The notes under the pieces: model-generated
What the model was told of the DNA's origin: nothing
The model's database searches: none
What the model saw: the letters and a program-made list of their open reading frames with translations, nothing else
Part shown: piece by piece, positions 1 to 8,109 of the stretch
Layout: each line of letters begins with the position of its first letter
Position numbering within the stretch: position 1 is the first letter of the stretch
Made by a program: the position numbers and the translations under genes
NCBI GenBank assembly: GCA_029624815.1
Contig: JARSSH010000036.1
Location: 1 to 64,000, forward strand
Length of the DNA stretch: 64,000 bases
Reading direction: 5' to 3'
Origin: Candidatus Competibacter sp.
GTDB lineage: Bacteria > Pseudomonadota > Gammaproteobacteria > Competibacterales > Competibacteraceae

Positions 1-27
1 CAGTCAATCATTTCATCGCTTAAAAAA

Positions 28-522
28 TTATGGAAATTGTTGCCCATTACTATAATTTCCCCCCCGCTCCGCCGCCGGCTCGCTATCTTCCCTATCCCGA
101 GCGGGGGCGTGCTGGCAATCGGCGCGGGCGCAGTGGCCGTAGAGAATCAGACAATGCTCGGCCAGTTCGAACCCAAGCCGCCGGGCGATGGCGTGCTGTC
201 GCCGTTCGATCTCCTCGTCGCAGAACTCCTCGATCCGTCCGCATTCCAGACACAGTATATGGTCGTGGTGCTCGCCCTGGTTGATCTCGAACACCGACTG
301 GCCACCCTCGAAATGATGGCGCCGGACCAGGCCGGCGGCTTCGAACTGCGTCAGCACCCGGTACACCGTCGCCAGGCCGATTTCCTCGCCGGAATCGAGC
401 AGCGCGCGATAGATCGTCTCGGCGCTCAGATGGGCATTTTCCTGCTGCTGCAATATGTCGAGAATCTTCATGCGCGGCAGCGTGACCTTCAAACCGGCCT
501 GTTTGAGTTCTTTCGATCCCAT
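28..522 (-). CDS. fur: Ferric uptake regulator Fur
   Basis: Iron-responsive transcriptional repressor; Fe(II)-Fur binds Fur boxes and shuts iron acquisition genes. The 164-residue product matches Fur throughout: N-terminal winged helix with GLKVTLPRMKIL and GEEIGLATVYRVL, then the metal-binding HHDH motif, CLECG and a later C-x4-C pair (HCARADC). The C-terminal tail is longer than in E. coli. ATG at 522 is chosen because GGAGAG lies 8 bases upstream; a GTG three codons earlier has no site. It is divergent from bamE, the usual gammaproteobacterial arrangement, with about 90 bases between them. Confidence 0.96.
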   Translation of the reverse strand: MGSKELKQAGLKVTLPRMKILDILQQQENAHLSAETIYRALLDSGEEIGLATVYRVLTQFEAAGLVRRHHFEGGQSVFEINQGEHHDHILCLECGRIEEFCDEEIERRQHAIARRLGFELAEHCLILYGHCARADCQHAPARDREDSEPAAERGGNYSNGQQFP

Positions 523-612
523 GTGGAACACTCTCCAGGATTGCGCTTGCCTACAGGTTGCCGATGTACGCTATGATGTCTTCAGTTCCAAGCAACCCGG
601 ATCCTGCCTTCC

Positions 613-939
613 ATGCTTCACAAGTCCTTGCGTGCCACCGGCATTCTGCTGCTCGTCCTGACCGCCGGTTGCGGATCTTATCTACCGAGTTTCTATAACG
701 TTCCGGTCCGTCAAGGCAATTACCTCGACCCGGAGATGGTCGGCCGCCTGCATCCCGGCATGACCAAGACGCAGGCGCAGCGAATCCTGGGCACGCCGCT
801 GATTGCCGATCCGTTCCACCAGAACCGCTGGGATTACTATTACTACTACAAGCAAGGCGGCCAGATCGACGATCGGCGTCACATCACGCTGTACTTCAGC
901 GGCGACACGCTCGATCGTATCGACGGCACGGCGGACTAA
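613..939 (+). CDS. bamE: Outer membrane assembly lipoprotein BamE
   Basis: Small lipoprotein of the BAM complex that inserts beta-barrel proteins into the outer membrane. The 108 residues begin with a lipoprotein signal ending in LTAGC (lipidated Cys at about residue 20). The SmpA/OmlA fold follows, with VGRLHPGMTKTQAQRILGTP and a WDYYYYY stretch. It is divergent from fur and convergent with rnfH; the stop codons overlap by three bases (936-939). Fur-bamE adjacency is typical of gammaproteobacteria. Confidence 0.94.
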   Translation: MLHKSLRATGILLLVLTAGCGSYLPSFYNVPVRQGNYLDPEMVGRLHPGMTKTQAQRILGTPLIADPFHQNRWDYYYYYKQGGQIDDRRHITLYFSGDTLDRIDGTAD

Positions 940-1274
940 CCGGCTTTCGGCTCCAGATCGCCGCCACCCTTGCCCATGCGCTTGCCCTCGGCGGCGCGTC
1001 GCTTGCGGACTTCCTTGGGATCGGCCAGCAACGGCCGGTAGATCTCCACCCGGTCGCCGGCGCGCACGGTGGCCGCGAGCTTGCCAAGCTTGCCGAACAC
1101 GCCGACCTTGGCGGTATTGAGCTGGATTTCCGGGAATCGTTCCTGAATGCGCGATTGCACGATGGCCTGTTCCAGTGTAGCGCCTTCCGGCACCTCGACC
1201 GGGATGATCGTCTGTTCGTCGGGGCGGGCGTAGGCAACCTCGACCCGGATCAGCTTCGGCTCAGCGTTTGCCAT
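936..1274 (-). CDS. rnfH: RnfH family ubiquitin-like protein
   Basis: Small beta-grasp protein of the RnfH/UPF0125 family, whose molecular role is not well established. The 112 residues include RVEVAYARPDEQ, a GATLEQAI segment, the family's VGVFGKLGKLAATVRAGDRVEIYRPL core and a basic C-terminal tail (DPKEVRKRRA). ATG at 1274 is preferred because the conserved domain starts soon after. This start lies inside the 3' end of ratA (14-base overlap), so the two are probably translationally coupled, like the ratA-rnfH pairs of other gammaproteobacteria. Confidence 0.9.
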   Translation of the reverse strand: MANAEPKLIRVEVAYARPDEQTIIPVEVPEGATLEQAIVQSRIQERFPEIQLNTAKVGVFGKLGKLAATVRAGDRVEIYRPLLADPKEVRKRRAAEGKRMGKGGGDLEPKAG

Positions 1275-1698
1275 ACAGTTCCACCGCGCGCCGGCAGAAC
1301 GCATCGACCAGGGAGTTGGCGATTTGCTTGAACACCGGCTCGACCGCGATCCGCAGCAAATGACTGGAGAATTCGAATTCCATGTCCAGGGAAATCTTAC
1401 AGGCGTCGGCCCGCAGCGGTTCGAAGCGCCAGTAGCCCTCCAGCCGCTTGAAAGGGCCTTCCAGCAGGCGGATGTCGATCATCTTGTGCTTCTGCGCGCG
1501 GTTGATGGTGGTGAAGGACTTATGCACGCCGCCCTTGACCATCTCGATGGTGGCCCGCACTTCATCCTCGGTACGGCTGGCGACGCGGGCGGAGCGGCAC
1601 CAGGGTAAAAATTGGGGGTAGGACTCAATATCGTTGACCAAGGCATACATGTCGGCCGCCGAGTAGAGGACCAGGGCGCTTTTTTTGACAGTCGCCAC
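1261..1698 (-). CDS. ratA: RatA / COQ10-type START-domain protein
   Basis: Member of the RatA (PasT)/Coq10 family. In E. coli RatA has been described as a ribosome-associated toxin; in many organisms the domain binds ubiquinone. The 145-residue product covers the whole domain, with MYALVNDIESYPQFLPWC near the start and a conserved FEPL and DMEFEFSSHLL further on. The start is a GTG with GGAGAT six bases upstream. It is divergent from smpB, as in many gammaproteobacteria, and precedes rnfH in a probable operon. Confidence 0.92.
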   Translation of the reverse strand: MATVKKSALVLYSAADMYALVNDIESYPQFLPWCRSARVASRTEDEVRATIEMVKGGVHKSFTTINRAQKHKMIDIRLLEGPFKRLEGYWRFEPLRADACKISLDMEFEFSSHLLRIAVEPVFKQIANSLVDAFCRRAVELYGKR

Positions 1699-1828
1699 GA
1701 CTCGATCTCCATTGCGGCATGATCTAATTGTTGTTGGACTTCAGCCGCGCAAGTTTGGTTGAATCCGCGCGTATCCTCAAGCATCGCGTGCCGGACCATG
1801 GGCGCCGGCGCGGTCACACGGTTCCGTC

Positions 1829-2299
1829 ATGAGCAAAAAACCCGCTCCAGGCAACAAGCAAATCGCCGGCAACAAGAAGGCGTATCACGAGTACTTCGTC
1901 GAGGAACATCTCGAAGCCGGGCTGTCCCTGCAAGGTTGGGAGGTCAAGAGCCTGCGCGCCGGCCGCGCCCACCTCAAGGAAAGTTACGTTCTGCTACGCG
2001 AGGGCGAAGCGTTCCTGTTCGGTTGCCACATCTCCCCGCTAACCTCCGCTTCCACTCACGTCCAGGCCGATCCGACCCGCACCCGCAAGCTGCTGCTGCA
2101 CAAGGAGGAGATCGGTCGGTTGATCGGCTCGGTCGAGCGCAAGGGCTACGCGCTGATTCCGCTGGCGATGTACTGGAAGCACAACCGCGCCAAGCTGGAC
2201 ATCGGCCTGGCGCGCGGCAAGAAGGAATACGACAAGCGGGCGACGGAGAAAGATCGCGACTGGGAGCGCGACAAGCAGCGGCTGATGCGCGAGCGCTAG
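1829..2299 (+). CDS. smpB: SsrA-binding protein SmpB
   Basis: tmRNA-binding partner needed for trans-translation, which rescues stalled ribosomes and tags the nascent peptide. The 156 residues contain the family core: [63 protein letters not shown] and the basic C-terminal tail ([21 protein letters not shown]) that enters the mRNA channel. The tmRNA gene itself starts 39 bases after the stop codon. Confidence 0.97.
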   Translation: MSKKPAPGNKQIAGNKKAYHEYFVEEHLEAGLSLQGWEVKSLRAGRAHLKESYVLLREGEAFLFGCHISPLTSASTHVQADPTRTRKLLLHKEEIGRLIGSVERKGYALIPLAMYWKHNRAKLDIGLARGKKEYDKRATEKDRDWERDKQRLMRER

Positions 2300-2338
2300 G
2301 AACTTATGACGAGCCGCGCTATCCTATCGAGTCGTACA

Positions 2339-2703
2339 GGGGGCGATCCGGTTTCGACGTGGATTGCAAAACCCAAGGCGCATGTCGAGGATGCAGCTCG
2401 CCTCGTTAATCAGGCTGCAAATCATAGTTGCCAACGACGACAGCTACGCTCTGGCGGCCTAAAGCCCGCTAGCCTCTGACCGGAACTTGCTTGTGAGGTC
2501 CGGAGCCTTTCGGGGCGCTCAGGGGTCGACCAACACAAGCTCGCGCCCAACCCGTCCGGGGGGAAAGACGCTAAAACCTAACCGGAACCGCCGCTCGCCA
2601 CCCTGCCGGTCGGGAGACGAAAGGTTAAAACAAAGATCAGGCTAAACATGTAGTGCCGAGGGCGGAGGATTCGCGGACGGGGGTTCGATTCCCCCCGCCT
2701 CCA
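2339..2703 (+). ncRNA. ssrA: tmRNA (SsrA), tag ANDDSYALAA
   Basis: Transfer-messenger RNA. The 5' end GGGGGCG pairs with CGCCTCC at 2696-2702 to form the acceptor stem (one G-U pair), followed by discriminator A. The 5' region has the tmRNA-type GGTTTCGACG, and a T arm (GGGGG TTCGATT CCCCC) sits near the 3' end. The tag frame runs 2430-2462 and reads ANDDSYALAA then TAA, close to the E. coli ANDENYALAA. The bases after the discriminator are AAA, so the CCA end is not encoded and must be added. Confidence 0.96.
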
Positions 2704-2713
2704 AAATCATCCT

Positions 2714-2740
2714 AAAGCCCGCGCAAGTGCGGGCTTTTTT
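2714..2740 (+). terminator. Rho-independent terminator of ssrA
   Basis: AAAGCCCGC and GCGGGCTTT form a 9-bp stem around a 6-base loop, followed directly by a T run. It lies 11 bases after the tmRNA 3' end. Confidence 0.9.
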
Positions 2741-3125
2741 ATTTGGTTTTATCTCCACCAACAAGGGGCAACACTGTCCATTGACCTTACCACCTATCGG
2801 TTCCTCATTACGGGGCAGACGCGATAGAAGCGCGGTAAGGACGATCGGACAAAACCCTCGAGCTTTCTTCTGTGCCCTGAAAAATTATGACCTTGGAATC
2901 GACGACGAGATTTTGTCTGGAAGTCCTAGGGGTTATTGCATTTGGAACCGTCTCAGGAGCCCCCGCAAACCGCGCTTGAATCAACGAAACGGCGCTGCGG
3001 GCGATTTTTTAAAACCCCAATGCCTTGGATCGGTTCGCGCTTGAGTTTTTTCCAATGACATCGGACAGTTGCGGGCCTCCTCTTGGCCCATGCGCACCTA
3101 CGGTAATCCTAAAAAGGGAAGATTA
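2741..3125. other. Intergenic stretch after ssrA, no convincing gene
   Basis: About 385 bases between the tmRNA terminator and the glycosyltransferase. The only open frame (2727-3044) overlaps the terminator and looks like no protein. Base composition shifts toward A+T toward its end. It is the likely left edge of acquired DNA, since the 3' end of ssrA is a frequent integration site. I found no integrase and no copy of the tmRNA 3' end further right. Confidence 0.5.
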
Positions 3126-4121
3126 ATGTCCAACCGTTTGTTCCTCACTTGGACCGACCATCGTCGATCAAGAAACCTTGCACCTGAATTTGGCGCTGAC
3201 TACGTATGCATGGAAAGTAATCTACCTTATCCGATGCGCGTAATCGTGCTAAGTTTTCGCACCTTGCTTCTACTCATCACGCGACGTCCAACCGTTATCA
3301 TTGCACAAAATCCGTCGCTTGCCCTGGCCGTGCTATGTTGTATATTCATGCCTCTACTTAGATATGTTCTAGTTGTTGATCGTCACTCAAACTTCAAGCT
3401 GGATTCTCTGACTTCGACCCGAATAAAAATGCGTCTTTTTCATACGTTAAGCAAATGGTCAGTCCGCAAAGCAAATGTAACTTTCGTTACGAACGAAAAT
3501 CTACGGCAACTAGTCGAGAGCTGGGGAGGCACGGGAGTTATCTTGCCTGATCGCTTACCTCAACTGGAAACTGAAGAATTGTGGCAGCACAATGGCATTA
3601 CACCTTTCATCGCCGTTTTTATCGCGAGCTACGATGACGATGAACCCTTGGCCGAGGTGCTTGATGCGGCACGGCAAGTTTCCGATTTGTTTCATCTTTA
3701 CATTACCGGCAACTACAAGCGTGCCGGCATTGTACCGTCGATTAATGACAAAAATATAAGCTTTACGGGGTTTTTATCTGATGGAATGTATGTTGCTTTA
3801 CTAACCAGAGCCGATCTTATTATCGTTCTAACTTCTGAACAAGATCTTCTCAACTGCGGGACTTATGAATCCGTAGCTCTCGGAAAACCGATAATGCTGT
3901 CAAACTCCAAAGCCATAAAAGCCTACTTCGATAGCGGAGCACTCTATGTCGATAATTCCATCAATGAGATTAGCAACGCATTCAGAGTATTTCCTGCTCG
4001 ACAACAACAGATGAACGCCGAAATAAAAGAGCTACGAAACCGACTTGAACGAAATTGGCAAAAGATGTTTTTGATAGCTCAAAATGCAATAGATTCTGCC
4101 TTAAAATCATTACACGACTGA
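3126..4121 (+). CDS. Putative glycosyltransferase (GT4-like)
   Basis: Probable sugar transferase for a surface polysaccharide. The 331 residues show an N-terminal domain with hydrophobic segments (residues about 40-80) and a C-terminal Rossmann-like half containing ISFTGFLSDGMYVALL and DLLNCGTYESVALGKPIMLS. That last stretch corresponds to the E-x7-E type donor-binding region of GT4 enzymes, here with one acidic residue changed. ATG at 3126 is chosen because AAGGGAAG lies just upstream. Its codons are AT-richer than those of flanking housekeeping genes, suggesting acquisition. It pairs with the adenylating enzyme 10 bases downstream. The substrate is unknown. Confidence 0.7.
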   Translation: MSNRLFLTWTDHRRSRNLAPEFGADYVCMESNLPYPMRVIVLSFRTLLLLITRRPTVIIAQNPSLALAVLCCIFMPLLRYVLVVDRHSNFKLDSLTSTRIKMRLFHTLSKWSVRKANVTFVTNENLRQLVESWGGTGVILPDRLPQLETEELWQHNGITPFIAVFIASYDDDEPLAEVLDAARQVSDLFHLYITGNYKRAGIVPSINDKNISFTGFLSDGMYVALLTRADLIIVLTSEQDLLNCGTYESVALGKPIMLSNSKAIKAYFDSGALYVDNSINEISNAFRVFPARQQQMNAEIKELRNRLERNWQKMFLIAQNAIDSALKSLHD

Positions 4122-4131
4122 GCGCTTTATA

Positions 4132-5517
4132 ATGAATGGAGTCTCGGTTTATGGCGGATTAAAACGTGCGCTTTGGCGCAATATCATACTGCCTGTGATC
4201 TATGCTTTACGACAAGAACCTGTAACCCGAGAGCTTGCATTATTGGAGCGTACTCAATGGATCGAACCCAATCAATTGAAGGCGATTCAACGAGAAAAAT
4301 TATATAAGCTACTGAAGCATAGTCGCAAAAACATATCCTTCTATAAAGACCGTGTACCTGCGGATATCTTTTCACAAGATGATATAGACCCGCTTGATCT
4401 TCTTGCGAAAATTCCCATCTTGGAGAAGCAGGATGTCAGATGCTTGGCAAGAGAAACCGCGAAGCGTCTGAAGGTGCTCGACAGGTATGTGATACGCCGA
4501 ACGGCCGGTACCTCTGGGCATCCTTTGTTGGTGTATGCCGACTCTTTTGCCAATGCCTGCTCCCTTGCGGCACGCGCACGTTGCCTTGGCTGGTTCGGGG
4601 TAAGAATCGGTGATCGAGAATGCCGTATTTGGGGAAGACCATTAAGCCATTTCGACAAATTAAAAGCCTCGTTCAAGGATATGATGCTGAATCGTATCCG
4701 CGTGTCCATTGGTGATCTTGAGCCGATGCGGATCGCAAGCACGGCCCTGAAAATTCTCTTGAATAAACCAGATTACTTATATGGGTACGCATCCATAATT
4801 CTTCAGTTTGGAGAAAATTTTTCCGAATTGAAAGGCAACGCCAACTCAAGCCTCAAAGCCGTGGTACTGACAGCCGATGCGAGCAATCAACACCAGAGAG
4901 ATCGTCTGGCAAAGACTCTAGGCTGCCCTGTCGTCGACGAATTTGGATGCAGTGAGGTGGATATCATCGCTCATCAGTGTCCGGCGGGGAGTTACCACAT
5001 TATCGCAGAAAACGTGCTGTTGGAAATTGTGCCTCAGGCAGACGGCAATCCGAATCGAGGTGAAGTGCTTCTGACCGACTTGAACAATACTCTCATGCCA
5101 CTGATCCGCTACCGGCTTGGCGATGAAGTCGTACTTAGGCAGGGAATCTGCTCATGTGGACGAACGTTGCCGATGATTTCCTCAGTCACGGGCCGCGTGC
5201 TTCATCAGTATTTTTATCTGCCCAACGGACGCAGGGTGCATTCCTATCTTTTCGAGTATTTCATTGACGATCTGGTTGGTACCGGCGTGGGCATCAAGCA
5301 ATTCCAGGTAAAACAAGTAACATTTAATCAAATTGTGATTAATCTTGTATTAGAGGAAGATATCGAATCGAATCGAGGGCTTGTGTACGATTTTCTCCAG
5401 AAACGATTGCTCGAAGAAATCGGCGGGGGAGTGAAAATGCAAGTCAGATTCCACAAACAACTCGTCCCGAAACCTGGAATTAAATTCGAGTGTTTTCAGC
5501 CATTCTTCGAGGCGTAG
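4132..5517 (+). CDS. CapK/PaaK-like adenylate-forming enzyme
   Basis: The 461-residue protein belongs to the phenylacetate-CoA-ligase-like (PaaK/CapK) branch of the ANL superfamily, often found in capsule and exopolysaccharide loci. Visible motifs are the nucleotide-binding loop RRTAGTSGHPL (residues about 122-132), PDYLYGYAS, DEFGCSEV and the YRLGDEV motif followed by a C-x-CGR segment that may bind zinc. All adenylation motifs appear present, so it is probably active; the acid substrate cannot be told. Codon use is AT-rich like the upstream gene. The ribosome site is weak and coupling to the glycosyltransferase is likely. Confidence 0.8.
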   Translation: MNGVSVYGGLKRALWRNIILPVIYALRQEPVTRELALLERTQWIEPNQLKAIQREKLYKLLKHSRKNISFYKDRVPADIFSQDDIDPLDLLAKIPILEKQDVRCLARETAKRLKVLDRYVIRRTAGTSGHPLLVYADSFANACSLAARARCLGWFGVRIGDRECRIWGRPLSHFDKLKASFKDMMLNRIRVSIGDLEPMRIASTALKILLNKPDYLYGYASIILQFGENFSELKGNANSSLKAVVLTADASNQHQRDRLAKTLGCPVVDEFGCSEVDIIAHQCPAGSYHIIAENVLLEIVPQADGNPNRGEVLLTDLNNTLMPLIRYRLGDEVVLRQGICSCGRTLPMISSVTGRVLHQYFYLPNGRRVHSYLFEYFIDDLVGTGVGIKQFQVKQVTFNQIVINLVLEEDIESNRGLVYDFLQKRLLEEIGGGVKMQVRFHKQLVPKPGIKFECFQPFFEA

Positions 5518-5636
5518 TCTGGTTTTTCGGTACGGCATCCACCTCGCCATCCCTACCGGACGGCTTTTGACCGTAATCGGCGGCGACGGCGATGGAAAAT
5601 CGACCTGGCTAAACACAATGGCGGGCGAAACGGCGG
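5518..5636 (+). pseudogene. Remnant of a P-loop (kinase-like) gene
   Basis: The frame read from 5519 gives FRYGIHLAIPTGRLLTVIGG and then DGDGKSTWLN, a clean Walker A motif (GGDGDGKST) preceded by a hydrophobic beta strand, as in thymidylate-kinase-like proteins of polysaccharide loci. No start codon with a ribosome site precedes it. The recognisable part ends where thrH begins on the other strand, and the rest of a kinase is missing. It looks like a gene cut at both ends during rearrangement at the right edge of the acquired segment. Confidence 0.5.
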
Positions 5637-6245
5637 TTACAGCGAGCGGCCGCTGGCTTTACGGAACTGTCCGCGCAGCTCCTCGAAAGTCCGCGCCACC
5701 GGGAATTGCGGAAACTCGTCGATCACATTTTGCGGAGGCCGAAACAGGATGCCGGCTTCGGCTTCCGCCAGCATCTCGGTATCGTTGTAGGAATCGCCGG
5801 TGGCGATCACCCGGAAGTTGAGCGCGTGAAACGCCTGCACCGCCTGCCGCTTGCCGTCGGCCTGCCGCAACACATAATTGACGATCCGGTCGTCGACCAC
5901 TTCCAATCGATGGCAGAACAGGGTTGGCCAGCCCAGTTGCCGCATCAAGGGCATGGCAAACTCGTAAAAGGTATCCGACAGAATCACCACCTGAAACCGC
6001 TCGCGCAACCAGTCCAGGAATTCGCGAGCGCCCTCCAGCGGCCCCATGCTGGCAATCACCCGCTGGATATCGGACAACTTCAAACCGTACTGGTCCAACA
6101 ACCCCAGCCGCTGCCGCATTAATTGGTCGTAGTCGGGAATGTCACGGGTGGTCAATCGCAGCGCTTCGATACCGGTGCGCTCGGCAACGTTGATCCAGAT
6201 TTCCGGAACCAAGACCCCTTCCAGGTCCAGGCAAGCGAGTTCCAT
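5637..6245 (-). CDS. thrH: ThrH phosphoserine phosphatase / homoserine kinase-like HAD protein
   Basis: HAD-superfamily enzyme of the ThrH type, which dephosphorylates phosphoserine and can transfer phosphate to homoserine (Pseudomonas). The 202 residues show HAD motif I as [12 protein letters not shown], the DxE variant typical of ThrH rather than the DxD of SerB. Motif II is [11 protein letters not shown] and motif IV is [17 protein letters not shown] at 6245 has AGGAGG six bases upstream; the longer open frame lacks such a site. The length matches the family (about 205). Confidence 0.9.
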   Translation of the reverse strand: MELACLDLEGVLVPEIWINVAERTGIEALRLTTRDIPDYDQLMRQRLGLLDQYGLKLSDIQRVIASMGPLEGAREFLDWLRERFQVVILSDTFYEFAMPLMRQLGWPTLFCHRLEVVDDRIVNYVLRQADGKRQAVQAFHALNFRVIATGDSYNDTEMLAEAEAGILFRPPQNVIDEFPQFPVARTFEELRGQFRKASGRSL

Positions 6246-6378
6246 GAGAGCCTCCTGTAGCTCCACCGTATCGCGGCGGGCGTTTGTCGTTAGCGAGATG
6301 GTCACGATCGGCGTAACGCTACCCGGTTTACCGTCATGACCGCAATAGTCGCCGCCACACCGCGCCACTCCCGCACCC

Positions 6379-7200
6379 TCACGCCTGACACGGAGCCTCT
6401 TCCTCGGCGATCAGCTCGGCCAACTGCTCGGTGTTGAGCCGTAACCGTAGCGCCAGCACATTGATCAGATCGATCGCTGCCTTGGGATTCTGCTCCAGGA
6501 ACGGCATAAAATCCTGACGGTGGATCATCAGCAGCTCACAAGGCGTGAGGGTAACCGCGGTCGCCGAGCGGCCCCGGCCGTCGAGCATCGCGATTTCGCC
6601 GACAATCTCGCCCGGTCCGACCGCGCCCAGCACGATTTCCCGCCCTTCCCGGCTGGCTATGCTGACTTTCAACCGCCCCTTCAGAACCACGCACATCTCC
6701 GCGCCCGCATCGGCCATCTCGAACACCACATGCTGGGCAGGCAGCGTCACTAGCCGCGACAAGGCAACGATCTTTTCCAAATGGCCGGGGGACATGTTAC
6801 GAAACAAAAAGCTTTTATTAAGAGCCTGGTTAAGCGCCTGGTGTTTATGCGGCGCCAATACCGGCGCCGGCTCTTCTCGCGCCACGCCCAAGGCCAGCAC
6901 GCCGTGTAACTGACTGGCGATCAACGGCCGTTTGATACAAACGTGCTCCGATCCAAACTGCGAGTTGGCCGAAGCGAAAATGACATCGGTGTCCGTATCG
7001 ATTTGCCGATATTCGTTCCAGGCTACCATGGCCGCCGGATCGTCGGCATTGACGATCAAGATATCGGCCAATTCATGGCTACCGCCGGCCATGCGATAGC
7101 TACACTCGTTGTTGCTGGCCACCGACAGGATGTTGCGAATCATCCGGCGATCCCTTTCCATGAATCCGATCACATTGACCGTTATCGTTTTCGCTGCCAT
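6379..7200 (-). CDS. Cyclic-nucleotide-binding-domain protein with receiver-like N terminus
   Basis: The 273-residue protein has an N-terminal region (about 1-105) folding like a response-regulator receiver ([27 protein letters not shown]) without a clear phospho-acceptor Asp set. A CRP-type cNMP-binding domain follows (about 125-255), with the phosphate-binding cassette [19 protein letters not shown]. No helix-turn-helix follows; the chain ends after the helix equivalent to CRP's dimer helix. It probably senses a nucleotide and acts through protein contacts. It lies upstream of thrH on the same strand (133-base gap). Confidence 0.75.
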   Translation of the reverse strand: MAAKTITVNVIGFMERDRRMIRNILSVASNNECSYRMAGGSHELADILIVNADDPAAMVAWNEYRQIDTDTDVIFASANSQFGSEHVCIKRPLIASQLHGVLALGVAREEPAPVLAPHKHQALNQALNKSFLFRNMSPGHLEKIVALSRLVTLPAQHVVFEMADAGAEMCVVLKGRLKVSIASREGREIVLGAVGPGEIVGEIAMLDGRGRSATAVTLTPCELLMIHRQDFMPFLEQNPKAAIDLINVLALRLRLNTEQLAELIAEEEAPCQA

Positions 7201-7355
7201 GGTTTCACCCTCTAGCTTTTTCTGTCACGCATTGCCGTTTGATCGACGCTTCACTCGCTTCCACCCGACCGGCGGTGGTTAGCCCCGGCATCACTCCAAC
7301 GCGGGCTGGGGGCAGAACTATAATCAATTTCATAACATCGGATAGAGCCTTCTCG

Positions 7356-8072
7356 ATGAATAGCACAAATCCCGACACCACCGATCGTTTTATCCGCGCG
7401 CCGCGCCGCCAACAACCTGGGGCACTCTTGCTGATGGCGGTCTTCCTGCTCGCGCTGGCCAGTCCCGCGCCCGGCGATGCCCAACCGTACAGTGGCGGGC
7501 GCTACAACGACGATCGCCGTAGCGACGGCGATCGTTATGGCGGCGAACAGGGTCGCCGCCGGGGTGGTCACGATGCCACCGTCCGCTGCGAATCCACCGA
7601 CCAGGGCTACCGCTACTGCCGCGCCGACACCCGGGACGGCGTGCAGCTCTACCGCCAACTGAGCAAGAACGCCTGTCGTTACAACGATACCTGGGGTTAC
7701 GACCGTCGCGGCGTCTGGGTGGATCGCGGCTGCCGGGGCGATTTTCAACTGTATACCGGCGCCAGCGGCGGTGACGGCAATCGGAAAGACAAGAACAATA
7801 CGGCGGCGATCGTCGGCGGCGTGATTGCGCTGGGCGTCCTTGGAGCGGTGCTTGCGGAGCGCAACAAGGAGAATGGCCCCGACCACCCTTACCGGACTCT
7901 CCGCTGCGAATCCGACGGCGATTACCGGCACTGCCGCGCCGACACCCAGGATGGCGTGCAGATCTACCGCCAACTGAGCAAGAGCGCCTGTCGTTACAAC
8001 GATACCTGGGGTTACGACCGTCGCGGCGTCTGGGTGGATCGCGGCTGTCGTGCTGAGTTTTCGCTCAACTGA
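7356..8072 (+). CDS. Secreted protein with two DUF3011 repeats
   Basis: The 238-residue product has a long basic N terminus, a hydrophobic signal segment (LLLMAVFLLALASPAPGDAQ), a Gly/Arg/Asp-rich linker and two DUF3011-like modules. Each module has the pattern V/L-RCES...YC/HC-RADT...VQ-YRQLSK-ACRYNDTWGYD..GVWVDRGCR. Between them lies a hydrophobic AAIVGGVIALGVLGAVLAE segment. Cysteines are paired within each module, as expected for a periplasmic fold. Function is unknown. ATG at 7356 is chosen to keep the signal segment near the N terminus. Confidence 0.75.
   Translation: MNSTNPDTTDRFIRAPRRQQPGALLLMAVFLLALASPAPGDAQPYSGGRYNDDRRSDGDRYGGEQGRRRGGHDATVRCESTDQGYRYCRADTRDGVQLYRQLSKNACRYNDTWGYDRRGVWVDRGCRGDFQLYTGASGGDGNRKDKNNTAAIVGGVIALGVLGAVLAERNKENGPDHPYRTLRCESDGDYRHCRADTQDGVQIYRQLSKSACRYNDTWGYDRRGVWVDRGCRAEFSLN
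7582..8052 (+). repeat. Two near-identical intragenic repeat units
   Basis: Units at 7582-7737 and 7900-8052 encode the two DUF3011 modules. Over 83 bases (7650-7732 versus 7965-8047) they differ at a single position, including third codon positions. This implies very recent duplication or gene conversion. Confidence 0.85.
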
Positions 8073-8109
8073 TCTCCGTTTCAATCACAACGGCAAATTG
8101 ATTATCATC

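Noticed and set aside
2680..5640. att duplication of the ssrA 3' end
   Set aside because: I looked for a second copy of the T-arm/acceptor sequence to the right edge of the AT-rich segment and found none; no integrase either.
7251..8084. 277-codon minus-strand open frame
   Set aside because: Antisense shadow of the DUF3011 gene; composition of Ala/Val only from the repeats.
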